Of a DNA stretch of 64,000 bases, positions 43,901-51,314 are shown in pieces. The stretch is from Dermatemys mawii (Eukaryota; Chordata; Testudines; Dermatemydidae), in contig ML677341.1 of NCBI GenBank assembly GCA_007922305.1, positions 67,350,409 to 67,414,408 on the forward strand, read 5' to 3'. Each line of letters begins with the position of its first letter. Position 1 is the stretch's first letter. The notes under the pieces were generated by a model. The model made no database searches. It had not been told where the DNA came from and worked only from the letters and a program-made list of their open reading frames with translations. The position numbers were made by a program, and so were the translations under genes.

Positions 43901-46900
43901 AGCAGAGCTGGCCTCTTTCTCGGCTTGCATTGCTAATTTCTCCATCTTCTTTATAGTTTGTTTTTTTACTTTTACTGTGTACTAGGAAAACAGAGTGGGG
44001 AAATGTTACATACAGAATGCTGTCCAAATGTATTTTGCACTTGTATTTCATCTTTTCAGGGAGCAAAGTAACCTCAGTAAGACATGCTCAGAGAGATAGG
44101 AATAGCCTATCTCTTGCAAGGATATACAGCAAGAATTAATGCCCAAAATATATTATTTCAATGCTAAGTTTACATATTTAAACTCAGTGTCAAGAAATAC
44201 AAAATCAAGAATCCAATAGTTATATTTTTCACCCACACTACATATACCAAGCCTGATTCTCCGTTGTCGTAAGGCCCCTTTATGCTGTTCTGGCAACAGA
44301 ATGAGACCTTAGAGGTAGCACAGCTTCCCCTAGGGACTATCCTCAGCATAAGGGTGTTCCTCGGGCAGTACAAAGCTGGCAAAATGACTCCGGACTGGTC
44401 TCCAGCCCAGGGGGCAGGGCTGCAGTGTTGTTGGGGGTATGCAGCCTGAACACAAGTAAAAAGTTAATGGTATGGAAAAACCTGCACTGTCGTTGTCTGT
44501 GATGTATCTGCTCTTCAGATATACTGAGAATTTCTGTCTCCAGTGATATCGGTTTGGCAAAACTTCCAAGTAAGGTCTGACTTGTCACTGAATTGGTAAT
44601 TGTAGAAAACAAGACAATCCTTCGAAACACTTTTATTATGATGAATGTGAGCCTTACTCAATTTTTTTACCCAAGTCAGGGCAAGTCCTTTAAATACTTA
44701 AATATGTGAATTAGTTTTACTCACAAAGTAGTTCCAGTAACTTAGATGATTTAAATAATCTTACTGTGTTTGCAGAGTTAGACATGCAGACTAGTGTGGA
44801 ACCTCAGGTCAAGGAGCCTCTTACCATCAAAAACATTCAAATTTAGAGATAAACAGAAATATTCTAATTTAGTTTACTTGCACTATTTTTATTTCTCATA
44901 GTGTGCTTTTATAACTACATTTTTCAGAAAGCATCAGCCATAAGAACAGCAACATTTTAGGGTACCTGCAGCAGAAACAACTCCTTCTGTTCCTTGATAT
45001 AATCTGTTAAAGACTGTTTGTCACTTTGGCAACCTTTTAAGAAAATTTAAATGTTACTAAAATTAATCTGATGATGCTACTGTTATTCCTCCAAATTCCA
45101 CGGTACAAGATCCCATAAATTATATTTGCATTCAAAGATTTAAAATATATGTTTATATCTTATTTAGTTTGATAAGCAAAAAATTACATTATAAGAAGTC
45201 TTACTGGGATTAGTTTCAGAGAATTAATTGACTAGACTTCCCAATGCTCTAATTTTGAAAACAGCACATCACATAAAGGAACAACGTTTTGCAGCAGACT
45301 AATTCTTAGTACAGTGGTTCCCAAACTGTGGGGCGTGCCCTCCGCTCAAGGGGCTCAGAGGAATATTGGAGGCGGGGAGGGACGTGGCAGGGCCCAGGTC
45401 AGCTCCCAAATGGGATGGGGAGGGAGTGCCACCCAGCCCCACTCTGCCCCCAGCCCAGCTCCAACCTAGCTCCAGCTCCACTATGCCCCCTGCTCCGTCC
45501 CCAACCCAGCTCTGCCCTCATTCCCTCTCTGACCCCAGGCCAGCTCCTTCCCTAACCCCAGCTCCTCCCCCATCCCCAGTTCAGCCCCCAGCTCTGCCTT
45601 CAGCCCTAGCTCCTCTGCTGAGGAAGTCAAGGCTGTGCAGTAATGGAGCGGGGCTGTGGGGGGGCACAAACAGATTCCATTACGGGGAAGGAGGCAGGAC
45701 AGAAAAAGTTTGGGCACCACTGTATTAGTAACAGACTGTGGTGGTGGCGGTGAGATGGGGATGCAAACATTTGCACTCTCTTCAAAATTTGGATGCAAGT
45801 CTAAATCCTTGTCCAGAATCCTGAAAACTGACCTGCGTGCCCAGCAGTCAGATCCTGCAACTGAACCCCTTTGCCTATATGGAGCTCCACTGAAATCAAT
45901 GGGGTTCTATGCGGGTGTAGGGGTCCAGTTACAGAATCTGGTCCTAAATGACTGATTTTAGGTGTATGATAGATGAAAATCTATACCACCGTAAGCAACT
46001 CTGACAGGTGTATAACAAAACGTAAAGCTAAAAGAGCGTACTCACATTTTGCAAAAGTAAGAGCCCAGTTGGGACCAGCAGTAGTATACCCTTTGTCTAT
46101 TGTAGTCCGGGTCTCTCTTTCAATGACGGAGTCCATCTTTTTCACAGAGTCTCGAGACTTTGCTCGTGATGAAAATGTGCTCTTTTCATGGACTTTCATA
46201 TTCTGTTGAGCTATTTTATCCTGCATTTACAGATTTTCAGATAAGCGTGTTTATTAATGATACTATGAACTCTTCGGGTAGGGACTTACCTTTCTGTAAA
46301 ATACCATCCATCTAAGGTTCTGTATAAACAATAACTCAGGGCCCTATTCTGTCACCCATATTCCATTTATTACCAAGTCCTATAAAGATTTATGTGTGTG
46401 TTTAACTTTATTACCCTGGGTAGCTCCATTGATTTAAAAGGAACCACTCATGGTGGTAAAGTCTAGCTCACGTGTAAATCTGCAAGCCTGTGGCCTGTAG
46501 TCTGCAAGTAGTCCCATTGGTCTTAAAGAGACTCAGTGTAGAGTAAGATACTCAGTGTGAGTAAGGCTGGTAGAATCTGGCCCTTAGCTTATATACATTA
46601 ATGGCCCTAAACATATAAGCACTCTCAATCTGCTGAAATCATTCAGAAGAACAAGGTGTCTATAAATATTCATACACATATAGTTGCATTAGATATATAA
46701 ATTAGGATGCTATGTGAATTCATCTTTAAAGTACATTGCATAAAAGTCACTAAAATAAAATTATGAAAGCTTATTCTAAGTTATTTAATTTATTTATGAT
46801 TAGAAACATAGAAATTAGAGATGAAGAACTGGTCATTTCACCAGTGCAAGATTATGCACTACAGTACATACATTATGTAGTATGTACATCTAATAAGTCT

Positions 46901-49328
46901 TTTGACCTTTGATTAGAAAGTTATATAGCGGATACACTGTAAAACAGAAGAGTTGTGTGTGTTTCTTTGTTTTCTGTGTTAGCTATTTAGGGTTGGCTTT
47001 TGGGTTTGGCTTTTTTTAATCTTTTAAAGCTCTCGTATTCTTATGAACAACAGCCAGAGAGAAGGTGATAAAGTCTAGCTGAGAAGCAACTAAAGCATCA
47101 GCTGTTGCTGGAAGTTATAACAGCTTGAACTATAATTCTGTGCTGGGCAGACACCTGGCAGCCAGGTCACCATAAAAGCCCTGATTCAACAAGATACGAA
47201 AGCACATAAGTACTTCCATTGACTTCACTGAGGGCATATCTACACTGCCGCACAAGTCTAACTAAAGAGGTGTCAATAGCAGTGTGCAACAAAGTGCTGC
47301 ACTGTAACTCCCCTGTGTGGACTCTGCAAATACAAACTTATAGGTCCCGAGTTCACACTAATGAAGGAAGTTTACACCTGCAGTGTCACACAAGGGAGTT
47401 ACAGCACAGCACTTTGATGCATACTGTTATTTGCACCCCTTTAGTCCAAACTGTGAGGCAGTACAGACATGCCCTGAAACATGCAAAAACATGATCTAAA
47501 CTAGAGCGTTCCTAGCCTCTATTTGCCAGAAGCTGGGAATGGGCGACAGGGGATGGCTCACTTGATGATTATCTGTTCTGTTCATTCCCTCTGGGCACCT
47601 GGGATTGGGCACTGTCTGAAGTCAAGATACTGGGCTAGATGGACCATTGATCTGACCCAGTATGGTTGTTCTTATGACTATTCATATGTTTAAAGTTAGG
47701 CACATGCGTATGTTCCTTGCTGAATTGGGATCTAAATCAGTAGGTAGCTGGGGGACCTACAAAAAAATTGTACAAGACAACTTGATGATGAGAGGTGACT
47801 TTGGAAAGCTGGGCTGAGGGAGGATGTTTCATTTTCTATTCTGCTGGGGTCTGAGGCATGCAAAGTTTCTGAACACAATGGGAAGAAGGCACAGAGATCC
47901 ATCATTTTTACTTTTGTGAAGTTATGACAAAAATATTTTACACCCAGAAAATAAGTTTTACACAAAAGCCAACTGGTCTGAAATAATATTAAGTCCAAGA
48001 GTGTATAGCAAATTTTCATTTGTTCTCTGGATTGGTTCCAGAAATTTAGAAACCAGTTTAGTTAAATCAATGCAACTTCTGAATTCAGACCAGCCCAGAG
48101 GCTGTGGTCAGCCGTGATGGGTCAGTGACCCACAGTACCTTTACAGTTAGGACACAAGCTTAAAGGTACCAGTCAACAAAACTCACAAACAAAAAACAAT
48201 TTTCGGGACTCCCATAGTCTCCTCCTGTCTGAGTGAACTTCAGATCATTTTGCAAATATTAATACATTTAGCCATACAATAAAACAGTATGGGAAGAAAA
48301 TATTATGAGCCCCACTTTACAGATGAGGAAACTGAGGCACAGAGCTATTATGTGACTTACTCAAAGTCACACAGGAAGTCTATGGCAATGTCTGGACTAC
48401 AACTCAGAACACTTTACCCTGAGTTCTCTGCCTTACCCACTAACCCATACTTCAGCTCTTAGGCTGAATGTTCTAGAAATATATGCTACTGGATGACTAT
48501 ATGTGGGGCAGCCTGATTTTTCCACTCTTTTGAAAGCATGTACTTCATCTGAGACACTATTGCAGGAATACTACATACACACATCCAACATCAGCGAAAA
48601 TATTTAAAATGCAGTATTTACCACCACAAAAGTTTTTAATGCATTGTACGAAACTGATTTTCCCTCATATTATTCCTATTTGGGGGGGAGGGGGGCGGGC
48701 GGTAATTTATTTGCAGATTTTTCACCAGTTTAATTGTTTTGTTTGGTGAAATGAGTTCCTTTCCCCCTAAATGGAGGAACTTGACAGATATAGATAAAGT
48801 ACATTAAATTAATAACATATGTAGACTAAGCATGGGCTCTGGCAATTAAAACTGACACAAACGTATACCTCTTCTTTGGCCCTACATTCAATGTCTCTGT
48901 AAAGAAATGGCTTGCAGTCCACAATTGTAAAAGGAGTGTCCTTTTGATTATGAGGATCATAGTCTATAAAACATGAAAGGAAAAAAAAATCATATTCTGA
49001 AACCTTTTAAAACAACACCATGTAAAATTCAGTCTCAAAAGCTGTTTTAGTGAAAAATTAAGCTTGTGATTCAAACCCACCAAACTCAGGAAATTAGAAT
49101 GTGCTCCTTTGGCACCCTTCACTCTATTCTATGGCGTATACATAATTCATAAATGCTGTACAGAGAATGTTACCCTTAGAGCACAAAAAGCCCCTTCTCG
49201 CAGTTATTAAGCATTACACACAGTTCACATATGGTGTTTTTTAATCAAAACATTTTTTTACCAAAAATAACGCTCTGAAGTTTAGGAGTCTGGGACTGGG
49301 ATGGCGGAAATAAGGTTACTGATGCCAT
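3805..49328 (-). CDS. CCDC38: Coiled-coil domain-containing protein 38, complete coding region in 14 exons
   Basis: A coiled-coil protein related to CCDC42 (DUF4200-type coiled coil), reported in mouse to be needed for sperm flagellum formation. Minus-strand coding exons, 5' to 3': 49328-49262, 48963-48869, 46220-46046, 45033-44966, 43981-43818, 43721-43641, 37535-37267, 22838-22727, 21347-21284, 20919-20768, 18969-18834, 16775-16570, 7159-7066, 3915-3805. All have AG/GT borders and matching phases, summing to 1794 nt, or 597 aa plus TGA; human is 563. Conserved landmarks: NMKV..K.TFSSR (exon 3), [17 protein letters not shown] (exon 5), the FLL..PKEWQ block (exon 7), PEQLLQ and ELEEQN (exon 10), FSFGEFN (exon 11), [18 protein letters not shown] (exon 12), and the C-terminus GRKLVF...LFFT (exon 14). 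Most of residues 136-560 look like charged helix. An acceptor at 49359-49360, ahead of the start exon, implies a noncoding first exon upstream. The two 3'-most exons are short and easily missed. Confidence 0.95.
4531..5049. mobile_element. PIF/Harbinger-type MITE, split by a hAT insertion
   Basis: The ends are inverted: AAGGGTACGTCTACACT on the left, and GTGTAGACCAGGCC on the right, which reads GGCCTGGTCTACAC in reverse. The same ends occur on the elements at 16261, 57808 and 26852. TCT flanks both ends as a possible 3-bp target duplication. Internal segments ATCGACCTAAGATACACCAACTTC and its partial inverse near 4990-5020 form long hairpin arms, interrupted by the hAT at 4718-4981. No coding capacity. 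It lies in the last CCDC38 intron. Confidence 0.75.
4718..4981. mobile_element. hAT-type non-autonomous element nested in a MITE
   Basis: Ends are CAGGGGTTTGCGGAG and, read inverted from the right, CAGCGGTTCTCAAAC, both of hAT style. The flanking octamers AGCTATGC (4710-4717) and AGCTACGC (4982-4989) differ by one base, as expected for an old 8-bp duplication. An inner inverted repeat around GAATGCATTACTTCT and AGAAGTAATGCATT adds hairpin structure. It sits inside the MITE at 4531-5049 and so is younger than it. Confidence 0.8.
5643..5948. mobile_element. hAT-type MITE (306 bp)
   Basis: The left end CAGGGGTTGGCAACCTTTC pairs with the inverted right end GAGGGGCAGGCAACCTATGG. Flanking octamers are CTTTAGAA (5635-5642) and CTTTAGAC (5949-5956), 7 of 8 identical, consistent with a hAT target duplication. 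The interior is AT-rich with no coding sequence. Confidence 0.8.
5957..7060. other. Unremarkable intron sequence of CCDC38
   Basis: AT-rich intron DNA between the hAT MITE and CCDC38 exon 13. I see no gene, RNA or intact repeat here. Confidence 0.6.
7583..8682 (+). pseudogene. CR1 ORF1 (zinc-knuckle/coiled-coil plus esterase domain), disrupted
   Basis: The first part (7583-7789) encodes a Cys-rich start with CTQC and CIQC pairs, then a leucine-heptad coiled coil ([18 protein letters not shown]). The nested hAT MITE at 7792-7955 cuts it and supplies the stop. The second part, to 8682, encodes a lipase/SGNH-type esterase domain like that of CR1 ORF1: HEGTND (a GTND-type block with the helix that follows) and a C-terminal DGLHLNQSG block holding the expected Asp and His. 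ORF1 proteins of CR1 bind the RNA and assist retrotransposition. Not functional here. Confidence 0.85.
7792..7955. mobile_element. 164-bp hAT MITE inserted in CR1 ORF1
   Basis: A perfect 8-bp duplication GATTAGGC flanks it (7784-7791 and 7956-7963). Ends CACGCCTGCACCAC and, inverted, CAGGCCTGCACAAC form terminal inverted repeats. It contains CACATGCGGCCCG twice, a motif shared with the larger hAT at 32788-33919, so the two are probably related. Removing it rejoins the CR1 sequence cleanly. Confidence 0.92.
8718..11688 (+). pseudogene. CR1 ORF2 (AP endonuclease and reverse transcriptase), disrupted
   Basis: The endonuclease domain shows TNARSLNNK (about 8905), a GDFNYP block (about 9303) and NSDHN (about 9505). 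The reverse transcriptase shows [14 protein letters not shown] (about 10225), NYRPVSLTS (about 10400), [13 protein letters not shown] (about 10610), VPQGSVLG (about 10790) and the catalytic FADDTKL (10875-10895). The C-terminal CR1 domain continues to 11688. Damage: an in-frame TAG at 9270-9272, a TGA near 9426, and frame changes near 10010, 10590 and 11025. Motif order matches CR1/L3-type LINEs. Confidence 0.92.
11880..13545. other. CCDC38 intron 12, unique-looking part
   Basis: AT-rich sequence with no recognisable gene. It includes an A/C-rich low-complexity patch near 12925-12960 and a short segment at 13021-13060 resembling the dispersed GATCCTGCAAA repeat family. Confidence 0.5.
13546..14055 (+). 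mobile_element. CR1 LINE 3' fragment
   Basis: Encodes the CR1 C-terminal block ([16 protein letters not shown], then [20 protein letters not shown]), with stops and a frame change near 13795. It continues into the noncoding CR1 3' region ending near GGTCAGACTAGATGATCACAATGG. A 5'-truncated copy, as is usual for CR1. Confidence 0.88.
14056..15713. other. CCDC38 intron 12, no gene seen
   Basis: No coding or RNA gene recognised. A short patch at 15488-15540 (CCCATTGACTTTAATGGG) resembles the dispersed repeat family noted at 54290-54405. Confidence 0.5.
15714..16222. repeat. GC-rich dispersed repeat, probably a truncated DNA transposon
   Basis: Starts abruptly with AGAGGCAGATTAAGG and is GC- and CT-rich, in sharp contrast to the AT-rich flanks. 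It has the compositional style of the hAT elements elsewhere in the window, but I could not find a matching inverted right end, so its class is unproven. Confidence 0.4.
16261..16390. mobile_element. Short PIF/Harbinger-type MITE with an internal (CA)n tract
   Basis: The left end GGCCTGGTCTACACTAGAAA and the right end reading inverted as CTCTGTCTACACGGAGAA enclose an inverted pair of ATTAGGT/ACCTAAT. The centre holds a run of about nine CA units. The ends match those of the elements at 4531, 35498, 57808 and of the coding Harbinger at 26852. Confidence 0.8.
17288..18175 (+). mobile_element. CR1 LINE 3' fragment
   Basis: A CR1 C-terminal coding block ([18 protein letters not shown], then [22 protein letters not shown]) runs from 17315 to about 17668, followed by a 3' tail ending near AAAGTCTATG. 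The subfamily differs from the copy at 7340. 5'-truncated and inactive. Confidence 0.9.
18970..20767. other. CCDC38 intron 10, no gene seen
   Basis: AT-rich intron sequence without a recognisable gene or intact repeat. Confidence 0.5.
21468..21583. repeat. 115-bp dispersed repeat, copy 1
   Basis: Begins TTAAGTCTTGTCTGCACTG and ends near ATGTGGAAAGACACAAAACT. A second copy in the same orientation lies at 23727-23842, with roughly nine differences by eye. The start resembles the Harbinger-type MITE at 36473 (GGTCTTGTCTG), which suggests a deleted MITE. Confidence 0.7.
23285..23395 (+). repeat. Possible decayed CORE-SINE (MIR-like) remnant
   Basis: TATTTTACAGATG followed by GAGGAACAGAGTG and ACCACATAGTGAG follows the order of the MIR core (TTTTACAGATGAGGAAACTGAGGC...GTCACACAG) but with many changes. 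A tentative call. Confidence 0.35.
23396..23600 (-). mobile_element. CR1 LINE 3' end, reverse orientation
   Basis: Read on the minus strand, it carries the CR1 tail: ATATGCT...ACAAGTTATTGAGCTC... and TCAGGCTAGATAATCTAA near its end, matching the plus-strand tails at 14000 and 18130. Short and decayed. Confidence 0.65.
23727..23842. repeat. 115-bp dispersed repeat, copy 2
   Basis: Same start (TTAAGTCTTGTCTGCACTGC) and same orientation as the copy at 21468-21583; ends near ATGTGGAAAAACATGAAACT. The two lie in neighbouring CCDC38 introns, on either side of exon 8. Confidence 0.7.
24699..25401. mobile_element. hAT-type non-autonomous element (703 bp)
   Basis: A perfect 8-bp duplication TAATTTCC flanks it (24691-24698 and 25402-25409). 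The left end AGGGGTGAAAGTA pairs with the inverted right end GAGGTGAAAGTAAGG. The interior is GC-rich and built from repeated blocks containing GCACTTTAA and its inverse TTAAAGTGCTGC, giving several possible hairpins. No transposase. Confidence 0.9.
27159..29177 (+). pseudogene. Harbinger Myb/SANT-like DNA-binding protein gene, disrupted
   Basis: The reading begins with a Ser/Gln-rich stretch, then a trihelix-type Myb/SANT domain ([16 protein letters not shown], later [20 protein letters not shown] and [12 protein letters not shown]). An in-frame TGA at 27342-27344 and a frame change near 27545 break it. A GT/AG intron fits at 27782-28782 (donor GTGAGT, acceptor CCCACAG). The second exon then gives [17 protein letters not shown] and a long charged helix ([20 protein letters not shown]) ending at a TGA at 29177. 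In this superfamily the Myb-like partner binds the ends and brings in the transposase. Confidence 0.85.
29520..30480 (-). pseudogene. PIF/Harbinger transposase (DDE, HARBI1-like), disrupted
   Basis: The minus strand from about 30462 encodes a helix-turn-helix-like [16 protein letters not shown], then [15 protein letters not shown] holding the first catalytic Asp (30145-30462). After a stop, other frames continue with [21 protein letters not shown] (about 30060-30120), a VFRNS block, [12 protein letters not shown] (about 29870) and the C-terminal [15 protein letters not shown] region (29523-29798). These are the conserved blocks of HARBI-type nucleases. Several frame changes and stops separate them, so no active enzyme is made. 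Confidence 0.88.
31413..32740. other. CCDC38 intron 7, no gene seen
   Basis: No gene or intact repeat recognised in this stretch. Confidence 0.45.
32788..33919. mobile_element. hAT-type non-autonomous element (1132 bp)
   Basis: A perfect 8-bp duplication TTATAGAC flanks it (32780-32787 and 33920-33927). Terminal inverted repeats CAGGGGTCTCAAAC and GTTTGAGACCCCTG are perfect over 14 bp. It has ACATGCGGCCCGC motifs near both ends and a GC-rich centre with a minisatellite. No transposase frame; the long open frames across it are by-products of base composition. Confidence 0.94.
33240..33700. repeat. Minisatellite inside the hAT element
   Basis: About eleven imperfect units of roughly 38-50 bp built on CTGCCCTGAGCCCCCTGCC and CATCCTGCACCCCAACTCC. 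Unit lengths alternate because some units carry an extra CCTCCTCCACCCC segment. Confidence 0.85.
34426..34515. repeat. Long near-perfect hairpin (37-bp arms, 16-nt loop)
   Basis: The left arm 34426-34462 and right arm 34479-34515 are inverted copies with about three mismatches by eye; the inner 18 bp around GTATCACTTTTCACAG are perfect. It lies within a larger repeat-like segment beginning CAGGGTTCTCACAAC at about 34133. The size would suit a microRNA-like precursor, but a MITE remnant is the simpler reading. Confidence 0.8.
34911..34967. repeat. (TG)n microsatellite
   Basis: An uninterrupted dinucleotide run of about 28 TG units. Confidence 0.98.
35498..35949. mobile_element. PIF/Harbinger-type MITE
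   Basis: The left end CCCTGGTCTACACTAGAGAG with AGTTAGGTCAACAT pairs with the inverted right end GAGGGCACACTACAAAACTA with ACGTCAACCTAAGT. The centre is less symmetrical, suggesting extra sequence in the middle. Boundaries are approximate. Confidence 0.7.
36473..36730. mobile_element. PIF/Harbinger-type MITE (258 bp)
   Basis: Flanked by TAA at 36470-36472 and 36731-36733. Ends GGTCTTGTCTGAACAAG and, inverted, GGCCTTGTTTATATTAA. The interior carries several copies of TTAAGCTAAATC and GATTTAGCTTAA in both directions. No coding capacity. Confidence 0.82.
40372..40884 (+). other. Open frame with acidic proline-rich repeats inside the TG...CA element
   Basis: An open frame of 170 codons, entered from the CR1 and ending with TGA at 40882-40884. 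From about 40600 it reads as two tandem repeats of about 26 residues built on [12 protein letters not shown] and GPSLPSP.Y.EEL, then [15 protein letters not shown]. The second DNA unit lacks exactly one codon (three versus four Glu), so the frame is kept. No domain I recognise and no clear start codon of its own. It may be a captured or vestigial coding piece; GC bias could also keep such a frame open. Confidence 0.4.
40387..41624. mobile_element. Unassigned TG...CA element with terminal direct repeats, inserted in CR1
   Basis: The element starts TGTAGCGGGGCGG and ends GACCCCCTACA, with a perfect 5-bp duplication GAGGA on each side (40382-40386 and 41625-41629); TG...CA ends plus a 5-bp duplication are typical of LTR elements. 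A 47-bp sequence at its very start (40387-40433) recurs at 41559-41605, 19 bp short of the right end, with one difference. Both copies contain GCGGGGCGGT and its inverse ACCGCCCCGC around a 10-nt loop. The interior is very GC-rich, has an acidic proline-rich open frame and a 94-bp tandem array. I see no gag, reverse transcriptase or integrase motif. It may be a solo LTR-like unit, a terminal-repeat miniature retroelement, or something else. Confidence 0.75.
41040..41450. repeat. 94-bp tandem array (VNTR) crossing an assembly gap
   Basis: Units containing TGCAAACTGCTACTGCTCAG start at about 41052, 41146, 41203, 41296 and 41389. Spacing is 93-94 bp except across the run of ten N at 41175-41184, where only 57 positions remain. 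The array is therefore collapsed or misjoined at the gap and its true copy number is unknown. Confidence 0.9.
41871..43640. other. CCDC38 intron 6, no gene seen
   Basis: AT-rich intron sequence. A faint segment near 42770-42890 (AAATTCATCCCTAGTGTAACTC...) resembles the dispersed short repeat family. No gene or RNA recognised. Confidence 0.45.
45312..45722. mobile_element. hAT-type non-autonomous element (411 bp)
   Basis: Ends CAGTGGTTCCCAAACT and, inverted, CAGTGGTGCCCAAACT match at 15 of 16 positions. The flanking octamers TCTTAGTA (45304-45311) and TATTAGTA (45723-45730) differ by one base. The interior has several CCAGCTCC and CCCCCAG repeats. Located in CCDC38 intron 3. Confidence 0.88.
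46335..46590. repeat. Dispersed sauropsid short repeat
   Basis: GGGCCCTATTCTGTCACCC at the left and AGAATCTGGCCCTTA at the right are roughly inverted, with CTCCATTGATTTAAAAGG-like text inside. Related short patches appear at 4200-4260, 45845-45945, 17080-17220 and 54290-54405. The family is not named with confidence. Confidence 0.5.
47232..47474. mobile_element. MITE with 3-bp target duplication (243 bp)
   Basis: TGA flanks both sides (47229-47231 and 47475-47477). Ends GGGCATATCTACACTGCC and, inverted, GGGCATGTCTGTACTGCC are terminal inverted repeats of PIF/Harbinger style. The inner pair AAAGTGCTGCACTGTAACTC and GAGTTACAGCACAGCACTTT is also inverted. Confidence 0.85.
47505..47685 (+). mobile_element. 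CR1 LINE 3' end fragment
   Basis: Follows the noncoding tail of the CR1 at 7340-11879: TTCCTAGCCTCTATTTGCCA, GATGATTATCTGTTC, CTGGGCTAGATGGACC and TGACCCAGTATGG, ending in TTCTTATG. Only the tail is present. Confidence 0.9.
48285..48465 (+). repeat. MIR-type CORE-SINE remnant
   Basis: CCCACTTTACAGATGAGGAA then ACTGAGGCACAGAG, GTGACTTACTCAAAG and TCACACAGGAAGTC closely follow the conserved MIR core. The right part (TTACCCACTAACCCATAC) fits the MIR 3' side. This SINE class predates the amniote split, so the copy is far older than the CR1 and hAT insertions around it. Confidence 0.85.
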
Positions 49329-49725
49329 CCCTACTTTCTGAAATTCCTTCCGGAACTGCTGAAATAGACAAAATGGAAAAAAAGGATTAGCGTTAGAATA
49401 TTAAATCTGGTAAAGGCTTGAGGCCAGCTTGTCTGTCGGCTTATGCACAGACACAAATTGAGTAGTAAGGCACATAATTAAATACGAACAGGCACAAACA
49501 CAGATTTGCGTTTTATGCACATACATGGGTGTACATGCAAGTTTTCTGTGAACACAATATGGAGGTTTGTTGAACACTGGACCCAAAATATCTGTGGACC
49601 AATTGAAGCAGTTTTAGCAGTACATACCACTGTGGGGTCTCTCATCAATTTCTATTTTAATGCAAAAAGTGTCACCCGAGACTGCCAGAATATCCAGTGA
49701 GAACTCCTGGAACAGCTCAGGGACA

Positions 49726-51003
49726 TAGGGTGGGATTCACAAAGTTACTTAGGTGCCTAAACCCCACCCGTAGGTGCCAAAATCTTAGGCACCTAAGTCC
49801 CAGGTTAGGCTCCACTGTGATTCACAAAACTCCCAGCCCTACTCTGTAGGGGCCTAACCTCACATGGCATCTATGTTTCTGCCTCTGAGCATGAGCACTG
49901 CTGCCTATCTCCCACCTAAGCCCCAGAGTGATTCACTAACCGCATTCACACTCTGTCTCGTGTGAGGGGGCCAAGCTGGTAGACATGCTCAGATGCTGCC
50001 TACCTGCTCAGGTCACATTCCAAATCCAGCCAGAGGAGAAGGTGATGATGCTGTCACCACCCCCTTTGTAACTTTTGGCTCAGTGGCTAGAGAATTCACC
50101 CACGGTGGGAGAGACCCATATTCAACTCTCTCCTCTGCCTGAGGGAAAGAAAAGATTTAAAGCGGGAGAGGGGGGATGTCTCCCATCTCTCAGGAGTGTT
50201 CTGATCACTCAGCTATGGGATAGTCTGAAGTAGAACTCCCTCAATCTCTCCTGCTGAAGCAATTTCCCTGGGGATAAACAGTGACTTGGAGCCAGGCAGC
50301 GGGATAGAACTCTGGGTCTCCCACGTGGGTGCCCTAACCACTAGGCTACAGAGTTAGTCTGTCTCTCTCCGGTCCAATGACTCTTTAATTATTTAATCTA
50401 CAGTGGAACAGCTTCTACAGGAGAGATTTAGGGAGCCCCCATCAGAATATCCCAGTGCTCAATGGTTTGACCACTCTCCTGAGAAGTGGGAGACCCCTTT
50501 TCCAATCCTTTCTCATCAGACAGTCAAGGGAACTGAACCTGGGTCACTCTGCTCTAACCACTGGGCTAAAAGTTATAAAGCTGGCTGCTGCAGCAGCACC
50601 TCCTCCGCTAGCCATTTGTGTGTAGTTAGGCACCTGCCTAACTCGTTCTCACAAGAAAATGCCATAAAAAGCCTTCTGACTCCAGGAGAGGGGTTCCCAG
50701 TTTGTGAACTGCTAGCAAAGATAGGTGCACAAGACAAGCTGAAGGGAGGCACCTACCTTTGAGAGAGAAGGACAGAGCTTTGCACACACCCCTGTTGTTG
50801 GCATCTCCCATTGGCTAGCTTAGACAGCTTCCTACTAAGTATGCTGGCTCTTCTGGATCTAAAGCATCTTTCTCTCCCCATTTATTGTATAGGGAATCAG
50901 GCTTTATGAACCACAGTGTTCCTGTGATTTTCTAGACACCTAAAAGTGAGGCCTTATGACCCTGAGCATCATAATACCCACGCCTCTTTGTGAATCTAGC
51001 CTA
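49726..51003. mobile_element. 1.28-kb element with terminal inverted repeats and internal tRNA-like segments
   Basis: The left end TAGGGTGGGATTCACAAAG pairs with the inverted right end TAGGCTAGATTCACAAAG. Inside are segments that look like decayed tRNA-type modules: CTCAGTGGCTAGAGAATTCA...CATATTCAACTC at about 50084-50135 (plus), CTAGTGGTTAGGGCACCC...CCAGAGTTC on the minus strand at about 50310-50350, and a further one near 50520-50575. No transposase. Flanking duplication not clear. Confidence 0.65.
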
Positions 51004-51314
51004 CACTCTTTTTAATCCTCAACCAACCCAGCAGCTAATCCGCTGTCTGCTTCAAGGGGAAAAATGTTTTACAAGGAAGCCCTGCCTCTGCATTACCACT
51101 GGGGAGAAAGATGCCACATCACAAAAGATTTCCAAACACTCTCAATTGCTAAAGAATTTAAACTACCTTCAAAGTATTTGCCCCACCTTACAGTTTGTCT
51201 CCGAAGAAGAGTTAGCTCAATAAGGCACATCCAAGAAGCCTAGCACATCTGCCCTTTTTGTGTGTATATGAACATATAAGTTTATATACACAAAAATGTG
51301 TTGATATTTTAATC

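Noticed and set aside
49560..49700. Possible coding exon just right of the CCDC38 start exon
   Set aside because: No frame matches CCDC38 and no splice pattern fits; the acceptor at 49359-49360 ends the exon.
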